Positions 8,647 to 15,114 of a stretch of DNA of 34,196 bases are shown piece by piece (position 1 is the stretch's first letter; each line of letters starts with the position of its first letter). The notes under the pieces are model-generated. The model was not told the DNA's origin. It was given only the letters and a program-made list of their open reading frames with translations, and did no database searches. Origin of the DNA: Gemmatimonadota bacterium (GTDB lineage Bacteria > Gemmatimonadota > Gemmatimonadetes > Gemmatimonadales > GWC2-71-9). Both the position numbers and the translations under genes were made by a program. The stretch covers positions 1 through 34,196 of the forward strand of contig JANXXJ010000165.1 in assembly GCA_025350665.1 (NCBI GenBank). The letters are read 5' to 3'.

Positions 8647-9332
8647 ACTTCGCCCCGTTCACGGTCCTGACGTTCGACTGCTACGGAACCCTGATCGACT
8701 GGGAAGCCGGTATTCTCGCTGGCCTGCGCAGCGTACTTATGCCGCGCCGCATCCATACGCCCGACGACGAACTCCTCGGTCTCTTCGGCGAACTCGAGGC
8801 TCCGATTCAATATGGCGCCTTCCGGTCGTATCGGGACGTGCTTGACCTCACGATGGCGGCCCTTGCCGCCCGCCTCGGCTTCGAACCAACCGAAGCCGAG
8901 CGGACCGCGATCTCAGCCAGCCTCCCATCGTGGCGGCCGTTTCCGGATACGGTCGCGGCGCTGACCCGCCTCAAATCCCGCTACCGGCTCGGCATCATCT
9001 CCAACGTGGACGATGATCTCTTCGCCGGCAGCGCGCGTCAGTTCGGCGTCGATTTCGACTGGGTGGTGACGGCCCAGCAGGTGAGGAGCTACAAACCTTC
9101 GACCAACAATTTCGAGCGAGCGCTGGAACGCATCGGCCGGCCCCGGTCCGAGATCCTCCACTGCGCCCAAAGTCTGTTCCATGATGTCGGCCCGGCGCAC
9201 GAACTCGGCCTGGCGACGGTGTGGGTTGACCGGCGGGCCGGTAAGCACGGCACCGGTGCCACACCAGCCGCCACCGCCTGCCCCGATCTGACGGTCCCGG
9301 ATCTGGCAACCCTGGCCCGGCTGGCCACCTAG
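8643..9332 (+). CDS. HAD-superfamily hydrolase (haloacid dehalogenase type II-like)
   Basis: A 229-aa soluble phosphatase or dehalogenase of the HAD fold. Motif I is TFDCYGTLIDWE with nucleophile Asp12. Motif II is the Ser in IISNVDDD, motif III the Lys in SYKPSTNNF, and motif IV the acidic residue in LFHDVGPAHELGL. The helical cap between motifs I and II and the DCYGTLIDWE sequence resemble 2-haloacid dehalogenases and related phosphatases, whose substrates are often unassigned. Motif I has Tyr where phosphatases usually have an Asp two residues after the nucleophile, which fits the dehalogenase-type subgroup. The gene overlaps the alkyltransferase-like gene by 4 bp (ATGA) and likely shares its promoter. 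No functional link between repair and this enzyme is evident. Confidence 0.88.
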   Translation: MNFAPFTVLTFDCYGTLIDWEAGILAGLRSVLMPRRIHTPDDELLGLFGELEAPIQYGAFRSYRDVLDLTMAALAARLGFEPTEAERTAISASLPSWRPFPDTVAALTRLKSRYRLGIISNVDDDLFAGSARQFGVDFDWVVTAQQVRSYKPSTNNFERALERIGRPRSEILHCAQSLFHDVGPAHELGLATVWVDRRAGKHGTGATPAATACPDLTVPDLATLARLAT

Positions 9333-9365
9333 CGGCGGCGCTGCCGAACCTGGGTTCGACCCGGC

Positions 9366-9379
9366 TGCCGAATTCGGCA
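9366..9379. promoter_or_regulatory. 14-bp perfect palindrome TGCCGAATTCGGCA
   Basis: A perfect palindrome between the HAD stop and the GlsB-like gene. Its half-site TGCCGAA also occurs at 9342-9348 in direct orientation, as part of a repeated GCTGCCGAA (9340-9348 and 9364-9372). This looks like a regulator binding site, but the protein is unknown. It could also contribute to 3' structure of the HAD transcript. Confidence 0.35.
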
Positions 9380-9413
9380 TCGTCCGATCCAGCATAACCG
9401 CTGACACAAATCC

Positions 9414-9467
9414 GGCCCACGGTCGTACTAGTGCTGGCACCCTGACATCCGGAGACGACCGTGGGCC
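9414..9467 (+). promoter_or_regulatory. 13-bp inverted repeat enclosing the ribosome-binding site and start codon of the GlsB-like gene
   Basis: GGCCCACGGTCGT (9414-9426) is the exact reverse complement of ACGACCGTGGGCC (9455-9467). In mRNA the arms would make a 13-bp GC-rich stem with a 28-nt loop. The GTG start (9461-9463) lies inside the right arm and the Shine-Dalgarno GGAG (9451-9454) is the last part of the loop. This geometry would block initiation unless the stem is melted or never formed. It requires transcription to begin before 9414. A weak -10-like CATAAC at 9393-9398 would allow that, but I see no convincing -35. Confidence 0.6.
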
Positions 9468-9688
9468 TCATCTTTAACATTCTGATCGGTTTCGTAGTTG
9501 GCGCCATCGCCAAGTGGTTCATGCCTGGCAAGGACAACGGCGGGTTCTTCGTCACCGCCCTCCTCGGCATCGCGGGTTCATGGCTCGGCGCCTTGCTCCT
9601 GGGCCATCGGACCGGTATAGGGTCGGTGATCGGCGCGATCCTGGTCCTGGTGATCTACCGGTTCATGAACCACAAGAAGGAAACCTGA
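9461..9688 (+). CDS. GlsB/YeaQ/YmgE-family small stress-response membrane protein
   Basis: A 75-aa integral membrane protein of the transglycosylase-associated protein family, found in stress regulons of many bacteria; molecular role unknown. Three hydrophobic helices are visible: MGLIFNILIGFVVGAIAKWF, FFVTALLGIAGSWLGALLLG and GIGSVIGAILVLVIYRF. Between helices 1 and 2 is the family signature MPGKDNGGFFVTALLGIAGS, and the protein ends in a basic tail NHKKET. Translation starts at GTG with GGAG 6 nt upstream. The start codon is buried in a predicted 13-bp stem, which suggests translational control. A strong intrinsic terminator follows, so the gene is a single-gene transcript or the end of one. 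Confidence 0.93.
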   Translation: MGLIFNILIGFVVGAIAKWFMPGKDNGGFFVTALLGIAGSWLGALLLGHRTGIGSVIGAILVLVIYRFMNHKKET

Positions 9689-9716
9689 ACCGGCTGCTGA
9701 CGTGCCGCGGGTCCGG

Positions 9717-9747
9717 GCGCCCTCGCATTGGAGGGCGCTCTTTTTTT
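9717..9747 (+). terminator. Strong intrinsic terminator after the GlsB-like gene
   Basis: A perfect 8-bp stem GCGCCCTC / GAGGGCGC with a 6-nt loop (GCATTG), followed by TC and seven T residues (9741-9747). This is the only textbook Rho-independent terminator in the window. Confidence 0.93.
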
Positions 9748-9799
9748 GGGCTCTTGCGCAAACCCGAACAAACACCGACATTACCAGCACCCCGAACAG

Positions 9800-9928
9800 A
9801 TGCCGACAATCATGAGCAAGACCCCGCCGCCTACCGTGGTCAAAGTCTGCCCCGAATGCTCCGGACCGGTCGTTCACGCGGCGGCTTGCGTGTCCTGCCT
9901 TCAATGCGGATGGGCCCGGTGCGGCTAG
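9800..9928 (+). CDS. Zinc-ribbon miniprotein resembling the C-terminal tail of B12-dependent ribonucleotide reductase
   Basis: A 42-aa (or 38-aa from ATG 9812) ORF with CPEC and CVSCLQCGW(A)RC knuckles spaced as in a zinc ribbon. The pattern CPEC-x10-C-x2-C-x2-CG-x3-C closely resembles the last residues of class II ribonucleotide reductase NrdJ, but no reductase domain precedes it. The ORF-track start at 9728 is a TTG inside the terminator and is not credible. The ORF overlaps the start of the radical SAM gene in another frame by 25 bases. It may be a stand-alone zinc ribbon, and translational coupling to the next gene is possible. Function unknown; the cysteine pattern is the only evidence that it is real. 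Confidence 0.5.
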   Translation: MPTIMSKTPPPTVVKVCPECSGPVVHAAACVSCLQCGWARCG

Positions 9929-11049
9929 GCGGGGCCGCCCACCAGCTGGGGCTCGGGATCGATACGACTCGATCGCTCCCCACGCTCGATCAACGGCAGA
10001 GGGGCACCGAGTTTCTCGGGCTCCCGGCCAATCGGATCCTCAACTCGCCCGAAACAACCGGGATGCCGTTCTGGACCATTAATCCCTACGTCGGGTGTGA
10101 GTTCGGATGCTGCTACTGCTATGCTCGCGCCACCCACGAGTGGACTGCCGAACGGCACGGCCGGGCTTCGACCGGGCGCCCGGCCCGGGACCAGTTCGAG
10201 CGGGAGATCTACGTCAAACGCAACGCCGGCCATGTGCTCAAGCAGACACTGGAACCGGCCAAGGTCGGGAACCGGAAGATTCTGATCGGCTCGGCCACGG
10301 ACCCGTACCAGCCGGCCGAGCGCCGGTTTGGCGTCACCCGGTCGATTCTCGAAGGGCTGCTCCAGTTCCGGGGCCTGTCGATCGGGATCATCACCAAATC
10401 CCCGTTGGTGGCCCGGGATGCCGATCTGCTCAAAGCGCTCGGCGCGCGGCACCGGCTCACGATCCAGATCTCGCTGATTTCGCTCGACCCGGTACTGATT
10501 CGTCGCCTCGAGCCGAAGACACCATTGCCCCACGCCCGGCTCCGGGCCGTAGCCGCCCTGGCCGAGGCCGGCGTGAATGTGGGACTGATCATCGCGCCCA
10601 TCGTTCCCGGGCTCACGGACGGATGGGGATCGTTAGGCGGCTTGATGGCGGCCGGCAAGGAAGCCGGGGCTCGACACGCGGATGGGTTTGCGCTCAGACT
10701 CAAACCGGTGGCGCGCTCCGGATTCCTGCCGGTCCTTACCGAAGCCTTCCCCGAGCTCGTCAGCCGGTATCAGCGACGGTACGGCAACAGGAACAGCGCC
10801 GGTCGGGACTACCTCGTGGCGCTCGATCGCCGGATTCGAACGCTGCAGCAAATCCACGGATTCCCGATTCGCCCCCTCGATCGCGGCGATGGCAGCTCGG
10901 CCGGCGAGGCACCGTCGCCCCCGGTCAACGTCGTACCTGAACTCACGCTGGAGGCCATCCCCGGCCACCCGGCGCGCCAAACACCCCACCATCACCCGGA
11001 GTCGTCCGATGTCGAACGTGATCGCACAGTCACTGCTTCCCGAATTTGA
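9904..11049 (+). CDS. Radical SAM protein of the SPL/Rv2578c-like family
   Basis: A 381-aa iron-sulfur enzyme. The SAM-cluster motif CEFGCCYC (Cys65, 69, 72 from ATG 9904; CxxxCxxC) sits in INPYVGCEFGCCYCYAR. It is followed by ILIGSATDPYQPAERRFGVTRSILE and LSIGIITKSPLVARDADLL, typical of the COG1533 group that includes spore-photoproduct-lyase relatives and mycobacterial Rv2578c. The reaction for most of this group is unknown; a DNA-repair role should not be assumed. The track frame begins at 9514, but the sequence before about 9904 has no family resemblance and overlaps the GlsB-like gene and its terminator. Start is ATG 9904 or 9910; neither has a Shine-Dalgarno. The 3' end overlaps the DinB gene by 41 bp. 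Confidence 0.88.
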   Translation: MRMGPVRLGGAAHQLGLGIDTTRSLPTLDQRQRGTEFLGLPANRILNSPETTGMPFWTINPYVGCEFGCCYCYARATHEWTAERHGRASTGRPARDQFEREIYVKRNAGHVLKQTLEPAKVGNRKILIGSATDPYQPAERRFGVTRSILEGLLQFRGLSIGIITKSPLVARDADLLKALGARHRLTIQISLISLDPVLIRRLEPKTPLPHARLRAVAALAEAGVNVGLIIAPIVPGLTDGWGSLGGLMAAGKEAGARHADGFALRLKPVARSGFLPVLTEAFPELVSRYQRRYGNRNSAGRDYLVALDRRIRTLQQIHGFPIRPLDRGDGSSAGEAPSPPVNVVPELTLEAIPGHPARQTPHHHPESSDVERDRTVTASRI

Positions 11050-11524
11050 TCAGGAAATGGCCGGCACACGCAAAGTGCTCGAGCGGATGACCGAGGCGGT
11101 GGCCGCCTGGAAACCCCACCCGAAGTCCTTCGGTGCGGCGGATCTGGCCCTCCATATCGCCAATCTCGCCGGATGGGCCGAGACAACCATGGGCCAGACT
11201 GAGCTCGACATGAACCCCCCTGGCGGGCCGGCCTGGTCGCCGCCCAAATACCAGAGCGCCGCCGCGACCCTGGCGACGTTCGACGAGAATGTCCGCAAGG
11301 CCCGGGCGGCCCTCGCCGCCGGATCGGACGCGGACTATCAGGTGCCCTGGACTCTCAAGAGCGGCGGTCAGGCGATCTTCGCGTTGCCACGCGTCGCGGT
11401 GGTGCGGACGTTCGTGATGAACCATGTGATTCACCACCGGGCCCAACTCACCGTCTACCAGCGGATAAACGGGATTCCGGTGCCGGCGCTCTACGGTCCC
11501 TCCGCCGACGACGCCGGGATGTAA
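11009..11524 (+). CDS. DinB-family four-helix-bundle protein
   Basis: A 171-aa soluble protein of the DinB/YfiT superfamily. The three metal-binding histidines typical of the fold are visible: one in DLALHIANLAGWAE (about residue 51) and a pair in MNHVIHHRAQLTVY (about 140-145). The C-terminus PVPALYGPSADD is also characteristic. Members include damage-induced proteins and thiol-dependent transferases (for bacillithiol or mycothiol); this one cannot be assigned to a reaction. ATG 11009 has GGAG 7 nt upstream; the track start at 10682 lies inside the radical SAM gene. It overlaps that gene by 41 bp in another frame and ends 3 bases from the convergent quinone oxidoreductase stop. Confidence 0.9.
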   Translation: MSNVIAQSLLPEFDQEMAGTRKVLERMTEAVAAWKPHPKSFGAADLALHIANLAGWAETTMGQTELDMNPPGGPAWSPPKYQSAAATLATFDENVRKARAALAAGSDADYQVPWTLKSGGQAIFALPRVAVVRTFVMNHVIHHRAQLTVYQRINGIPVPALYGPSADDAGM

Positions 11525-11527
11525 CCG

Positions 11528-12496
11528 CTACCAGTTCAAAACGATCTTCCCAAAGACCTCATTGGCCTCCATCGCGGCGTGGGCGGCGGCCAATGCGGTC
11601 ATCGGGAAAGACGCCCCGATGATCGGAGCCATGCGGCCGGCCGCGAACTCCGGCAAGACCCGGGTCGCAAACTCCTCGACCAGGGGCACCCGCTCCTCAT
11701 GGGGACGGGACCGCATCACGGTCCCAATCACCTCGAGCCGTCCTCTCAGAATCCGGCCAACGTCGACCGCCTCAGCCGTACCGCCCTGCAGCGTCCCAAG
11801 GACCACCAGCCGGCCTTTGGGGTTGAGACAACGCAGATTCTCGTTCAAGGCCCCGCCGCCAAAGAAATCGAGGATCACGTCGACCGGCTGGCTCAACTGG
11901 CTCCCAAATCCTCCGGCGGCAGTTTCGATACCCTCACCGACGCCTAACGCCATCGCCCGGTCGATTTTCGAACGGGTCCTGGAGGTGCCTGCGACCGTGG
12001 CCCCGAGCCACCGGGCCAGCTGCACAGCGGCCGTACTGACGCCACTGCCGATCGCATGCACCAGCACCCGCTCGCCGGCCCGGATCCGACCTCGAATGAC
12101 CAACGCGTCGTATGCCGTCAGGAACGCCTCGGGAATCGCGGCCGCCTGCTCGAACGTCAGGCCGGGCGGGATCGGAAGCACCTCGCGGCAATGGGTGACG
12201 AGGAATTCCGCCTGAGCCCCGCCCCCCACGAGTCCCATCACCCGGTCGCCGGGCTTCACCTCGGCCACTCCGATCCCAACCGCTTCCACCACGCCGGCAT
12301 ATTCGAGCCCGGGAATGTCAGCCGGCCAGCCCGCCGGCGCTGGATACCCTCCCCGCCGCTGGATCACATCAGCCCGGTTGAGCCCCGTGGCCTGAACGCG
12401 GACGAGTACCTGACTTGCCGCGGGCGCCGGCGTGGGAACCGTAGTCAGATCGAGGACCTCGACGCCGCCCGCACTGCGGTAGACAATTGCACGCAT
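11528..12496 (-). CDS. Zinc-free NAD(P)H quinone oxidoreductase (PIG3-type, MDR superfamily)
   Basis: A 322-aa medium-chain dehydrogenase/reductase. The N-terminal GroES-like domain has GLNRADVIQRRGGYP, a signature of the PIG3/TP53I3 quinone oxidoreductase group. It is followed by GLEYAGVVEAVG and a Rossmann domain with VLVHAIGSGVSTAAVQLARWLGA and GRLVVLGTLQGG. No structural or catalytic zinc cysteines are present, as expected for this subgroup. The likely role is NADPH-dependent reduction of quinones or other enones, substrate unproven. ATG 12496 begins exactly at the conserved MRAIVYR; the track extension to 12667 enters the divergent gene. No Shine-Dalgarno is visible. The -10-like TACGTT just upstream is too weak to call a promoter. 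Confidence 0.92.
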   Translation of the reverse strand: MRAIVYRSAGGVEVLDLTTVPTPAPAASQVLVRVQATGLNRADVIQRRGGYPAPAGWPADIPGLEYAGVVEAVGIGVAEVKPGDRVMGLVGGGAQAEFLVTHCREVLPIPPGLTFEQAAAIPEAFLTAYDALVIRGRIRAGERVLVHAIGSGVSTAAVQLARWLGATVAGTSRTRSKIDRAMALGVGEGIETAAGGFGSQLSQPVDVILDFFGGGALNENLRCLNPKGRLVVLGTLQGGTAEAVDVGRILRGRLEVIGTVMRSRPHEERVPLVEEFATRVLPEFAAGRMAPIIGASFPMTALAAAHAAMEANEVFGKIVLNW

Positions 12497-12601
12497 GGCG
12501 GTAACGTAATGGCGACGGGTCTCGGCCTGCAGGATCATGCAACCCGTGCAGCGGCCACTCCCTCGAACGTCTATTTTCGACATCCGACATCGAGACTCGA
12601 A

Positions 12602-13753
12602 ATGCGCGCGCCCCATGCCCTCCTGTTCGCCGGCCTGCTCGGAGCCTGCTCCACCGGCGAAGGGCAAGTGGCACCGCCGCCACCACCCAGCGGGCTGGGC
12701 CTCGCCGACGTCGGCAAGTTCGAGCTACCCGTCCTCCTCGTCAGCTCTGCCGGGGACCGGACCCGCCTGTTCATCGTCGAAAAACAGGGCACGATCGCCA
12801 TCGTCAAACAGGGCACCGTGCTCCCGGCACCCTTTCTCGATCTCCGGAGCAAGGTGTCAACCGGCGGCGAACAGGGTCTGCTTGGCCTGGCGTTTCATCC
12901 CGGCTACACGGCCAACGGCCTCTTCGTAGTCAACTACACCGATGCCGCTGGCGACACCCGCGTCTCACTGTTCCGGCGGTCGGCGACCGACCCCGACCGC
13001 GCCGATCCGGCCAGCGAGCAACTCGTCCTGACTGTGGGCCAGCCCTTCGCCAATCACAATGGCGGCATGGTGGCGTTCGGCCCGGACGGCAAGCTGTACA
13101 TCGGGATGGGCGATGGCGGATCCGGGGGCGATCCCCAGGGCAACGGTCAGAAGCGCTCGACCTTGCTTGGCAAACTTCTGCGGCTCGGGATCTCGGCGTC
13201 GGGCCAAGTATCGGTACCGGCGGACAACCCGTTCGCGGAAGAGGCTGGCACCCGGCCTGAGATCTGGAGTCTTGGACTACGCAACCCGTGGCGGTTCAGT
13301 TTTGACCGGCTGACCGGAGATCTGTACATCGGCGATGTCGGCCAGAACCTCCACGAGGAGATCGATGCGTTACCGCTGGCGGCGAGCCGGGGCGCCAATT
13401 TCGGCTGGAGCGTTATGGAAGGCGCCACCTGCTACGGAAGCTCGACATGCGCCGGCGCCGGGCTCGTCCTTCCGGTCATCGATTACCCCCACGGCGAGGG
13501 ATGCTCCGTCACGGGAGGATACGTGTACCGGGGGACCGCCATTCCGAACCTCGTCGGCCACTATTTCTACGCCGACTACTGCCAGGGCTGGATTCGGAGT
13601 TTCCGGCTATCCAACGGTTCCGCGACTGACCCGCGCGAATGGGCGACGCTCGCGCCTGGCGGCCAGGTCACCGGATTCGGCGAGGACGCGGATGGCGAGC
13701 TCTACGTGCTGACCGGCGGCGGCCGGGTGGCAAAGATCGTGGCTCGGCCCTGA
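12602..13753 (+). CDS. PQQ-dependent sugar dehydrogenase-like lipoprotein (GSDH/Asd family)
   Basis: A 383-aa exported six-bladed propeller. The N-terminus MRAPHALLFAGLLGACSTG has a lipobox (LLGAC), so it is membrane-anchored. Family motifs follow in order: RLFIVEKQGTIAIV, GGEQGLLGLAFHPGY, NHNGGMVAFGPDGKLYIGMGDGGSGGDP, EIWSLGLRNPWRFSFD, GDLYIGDVGQN, GANFGWSVMEG, VTGGYVYRG and GHYFYADYC. These match the glucose/sorbosone and soluble aldose dehydrogenases that use PQQ in the periplasm; cofactor use here is inferred. ATG 12602 starts the lipoprotein signal and lacks a Shine-Dalgarno. The frame is open to 12056, but that part overlaps the divergent oxidoreductase gene. The next gene begins 5 nt after the stop. 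Confidence 0.9.
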   Translation: MRAPHALLFAGLLGACSTGEGQVAPPPPPSGLGLADVGKFELPVLLVSSAGDRTRLFIVEKQGTIAIVKQGTVLPAPFLDLRSKVSTGGEQGLLGLAFHPGYTANGLFVVNYTDAAGDTRVSLFRRSATDPDRADPASEQLVLTVGQPFANHNGGMVAFGPDGKLYIGMGDGGSGGDPQGNGQKRSTLLGKLLRLGISASGQVSVPADNPFAEEAGTRPEIWSLGLRNPWRFSFDRLTGDLYIGDVGQNLHEEIDALPLAASRGANFGWSVMEGATCYGSSTCAGAGLVLPVIDYPHGEGCSVTGGYVYRGTAIPNLVGHYFYADYCQGWIRSFRLSNGSATDPREWATLAPGGQVTGFGEDADGELYVLTGGGRVAKIVARP

Positions 13754-13758
13754 CCGGC

Positions 13759-14703
13759 GTGATCCCCGAATCCGGCGATCTCCCCCCGACCCCGGCTGAA
13801 CTCGATCGGCTCCGGGAGGCTATTCCGCCGCTGGTCCATTTCGGCACTTCAACGTGGACGTACCCCGGGTGGACAGGCCTCGTCTACGCCAAGCCATACC
13901 CGGCCACCGGCGCCAGCGCGCGGATGCTCGCGGAGTATGCCCGCTTTCCACTGTTTTCCACGGTTGGCATCGATTCGAGTTTCTACGGCACGCCCAAACC
14001 GAAGTCACTCGAAAGCTGGGCCAAGGTCCTGCCGCCCGGCTTCAAGTGCGTGAGCAAGGTCTGGGAGCGGCTGACGGTCCGAACGTTCGCCAGTCCACGC
14101 GAGGAGGGTCGGACCGGACAGCTGAATCCGGATTTCCTCAACGCCGATCTCTTCATTTCCGATGTATGGGCACCCTACCGGACCTACTTCGGGGAACACA
14201 CCGGCCCGTTCGTTTTTGAATTTCAAGCGATCGGCCCCGACGAGAAGGTCGGGCCGGATCAGTTCGCCACGATGCTCGACGGCTTCTTCGGCAGGCTTCC
14301 CCCTGAGGGGGAATACGCGGTGGAGATTCGCAACGAGAACTATCTCTCGCCCGCCTACTTCGCGGTGCTGCGGGAGCATGGTGTGGCGCACCTGTTCAAC
14401 TCGTGGACCCGGATGCCGCCGATCGGCGCCCAACTCGACCGGCCGGAATCACTGACCGCGAGGTTCCTGGTGGCGCGAGCTCTGCTCAGTCCCGGCCGGA
14501 GTTACGCCGACGCCGTGGATCGCTTCTCGCCTTACGACCGGATTCAGGAACGAAACCCTCGTCTGCGCGGCGACCTGGTCCGACTGGCCCGGACGGCCGC
14601 CGAACTGAGACTGCCGGCCTATCTGCTGGTGAACAACCGGGCGGAAGGCAGCGCGCCGCTTACGATTGCGGCGGTCGCCCGGATGCTGGCGGACAATCGT
14701 TAG
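13759..14703 (+). CDS. DUF72 (YecE-like) TIM-barrel protein
   Basis: A 314-aa protein of the DUF72/YecE family. Recognisable motifs are HFGTSTWTYPGWTGLVY, TVGIDSSFYGTP, PPGFKCVSKVWE, YAVEIRNENYL and, near the end, AYLLVNNRAEGSAP. The family has a TIM-barrel fold; its biochemical role is not established. I place the start at GTG 13759, 5 nt after the stop of the sugar dehydrogenase gene; the track start at 13639 is inside that gene. No good Shine-Dalgarno is visible, so translation is probably coupled to the upstream gene. Its TAG stop overlaps the TAA stop of the convergent TfoX-N-like gene in the four bases TTAG. Confidence 0.88.
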   Translation: MIPESGDLPPTPAELDRLREAIPPLVHFGTSTWTYPGWTGLVYAKPYPATGASARMLAEYARFPLFSTVGIDSSFYGTPKPKSLESWAKVLPPGFKCVSKVWERLTVRTFASPREEGRTGQLNPDFLNADLFISDVWAPYRTYFGEHTGPFVFEFQAIGPDEKVGPDQFATMLDGFFGRLPPEGEYAVEIRNENYLSPAYFAVLREHGVAHLFNSWTRMPPIGAQLDRPESLTARFLVARALLSPGRSYADAVDRFSPYDRIQERNPRLRGDLVRLARTAAELRLPAYLLVNNRAEGSAPLTIAAVARMLADNR

Positions 14704-15056
14704 GCAGAGGTGCGGGCACGCCGGCGTCGTACCACCGAACGATGGCGCCGCGCCCGCCGGCTCACCGATCGAACGGCCTGGTGGGACGTCAGCACCAGAT
14801 GATGGAGTTCCACCGGATCGTCGGCCGGCAGGGCCACTTCCACCCAGGCGGGCTGAGACGCCACGGGAGCGTCAACCAGCGACTGGACCCGATCGGCCTC
14901 CACGAGGGCCTCGCCGGCAGGCGCCGGCAGCCGAAGCAGCAGACCGGTGTCGCTCAGCAAAGCGAACATCCGGCCGGCGGTAAAGAAGCCGTCCCGGCCG
15001 TTCAATCGGCGGGTGGCCACGAAGGGAAGCCCTTCCAGCAATTCTCGGATCGACAT
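14700..15056 (-). CDS. Small basic-tailed protein with TfoX N-terminal-like domain
   Basis: A 118-aa protein. Residues about 10-95 resemble the TfoX/Sxy N-terminal domain: VATRRLNGRDGFFTAGRMFALL followed by LLLRLPA fits the (M)FGGxGxFxxGRMFAL pattern of that family. The last 25 residues are very rich in Arg (SRRARRHRSVVRRRRAR), suggesting nucleic-acid contact. There is no TfoX C-terminal domain, so a competence role is not implied. The track start 15179 enters ispH; ATG 15056 is preferred. No Shine-Dalgarno is present, but TACAAT lies 10 nt upstream, so it may have its own near-leaderless promoter. It is otherwise 58 bases downstream of ispH on the same strand. Confidence 0.68.
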   Translation of the reverse strand: MSIRELLEGLPFVATRRLNGRDGFFTAGRMFALLSDTGLLLRLPAPAGEALVEADRVQSLVDAPVASQPAWVEVALPADDPVELHHLVLTSHQAVRSVSRRARRHRSVVRRRRARTSA

Positions 15057-15066
15057 AGGGGGAGCG

Positions 15067-15072
15067 ATTGTA
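15067..15072 (-). promoter_or_regulatory. Possible -10 element (TACAAT) for the TfoX-N-like gene
   Basis: On the minus strand TACAAT (5 of 6 consensus) ends 10 nt before the ATG. Transcription from it would leave a leader of only 3-5 nt. No convincing -35 is seen at 16-18 bp. Confidence 0.3.
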
Positions 15073-15114
15073 GCGCTGGAATGGGGATCCCGCCACCACA
15101 CGTCGACCGAATAC

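Noticed and set aside
9728-9799. Upstream part of the zinc-ribbon ORF starting at TTG 9728
   Set aside because: This segment is the intrinsic terminator and its T-run; the translation has no cysteine motif or family resemblance.
12497-12520. Leaderless promoter for the quinone oxidoreductase (TACGTT 6 nt before the ATG)
   Set aside because: Only 3 of 6 bases match a -10 and there is no -35, so it falls below what I would call.
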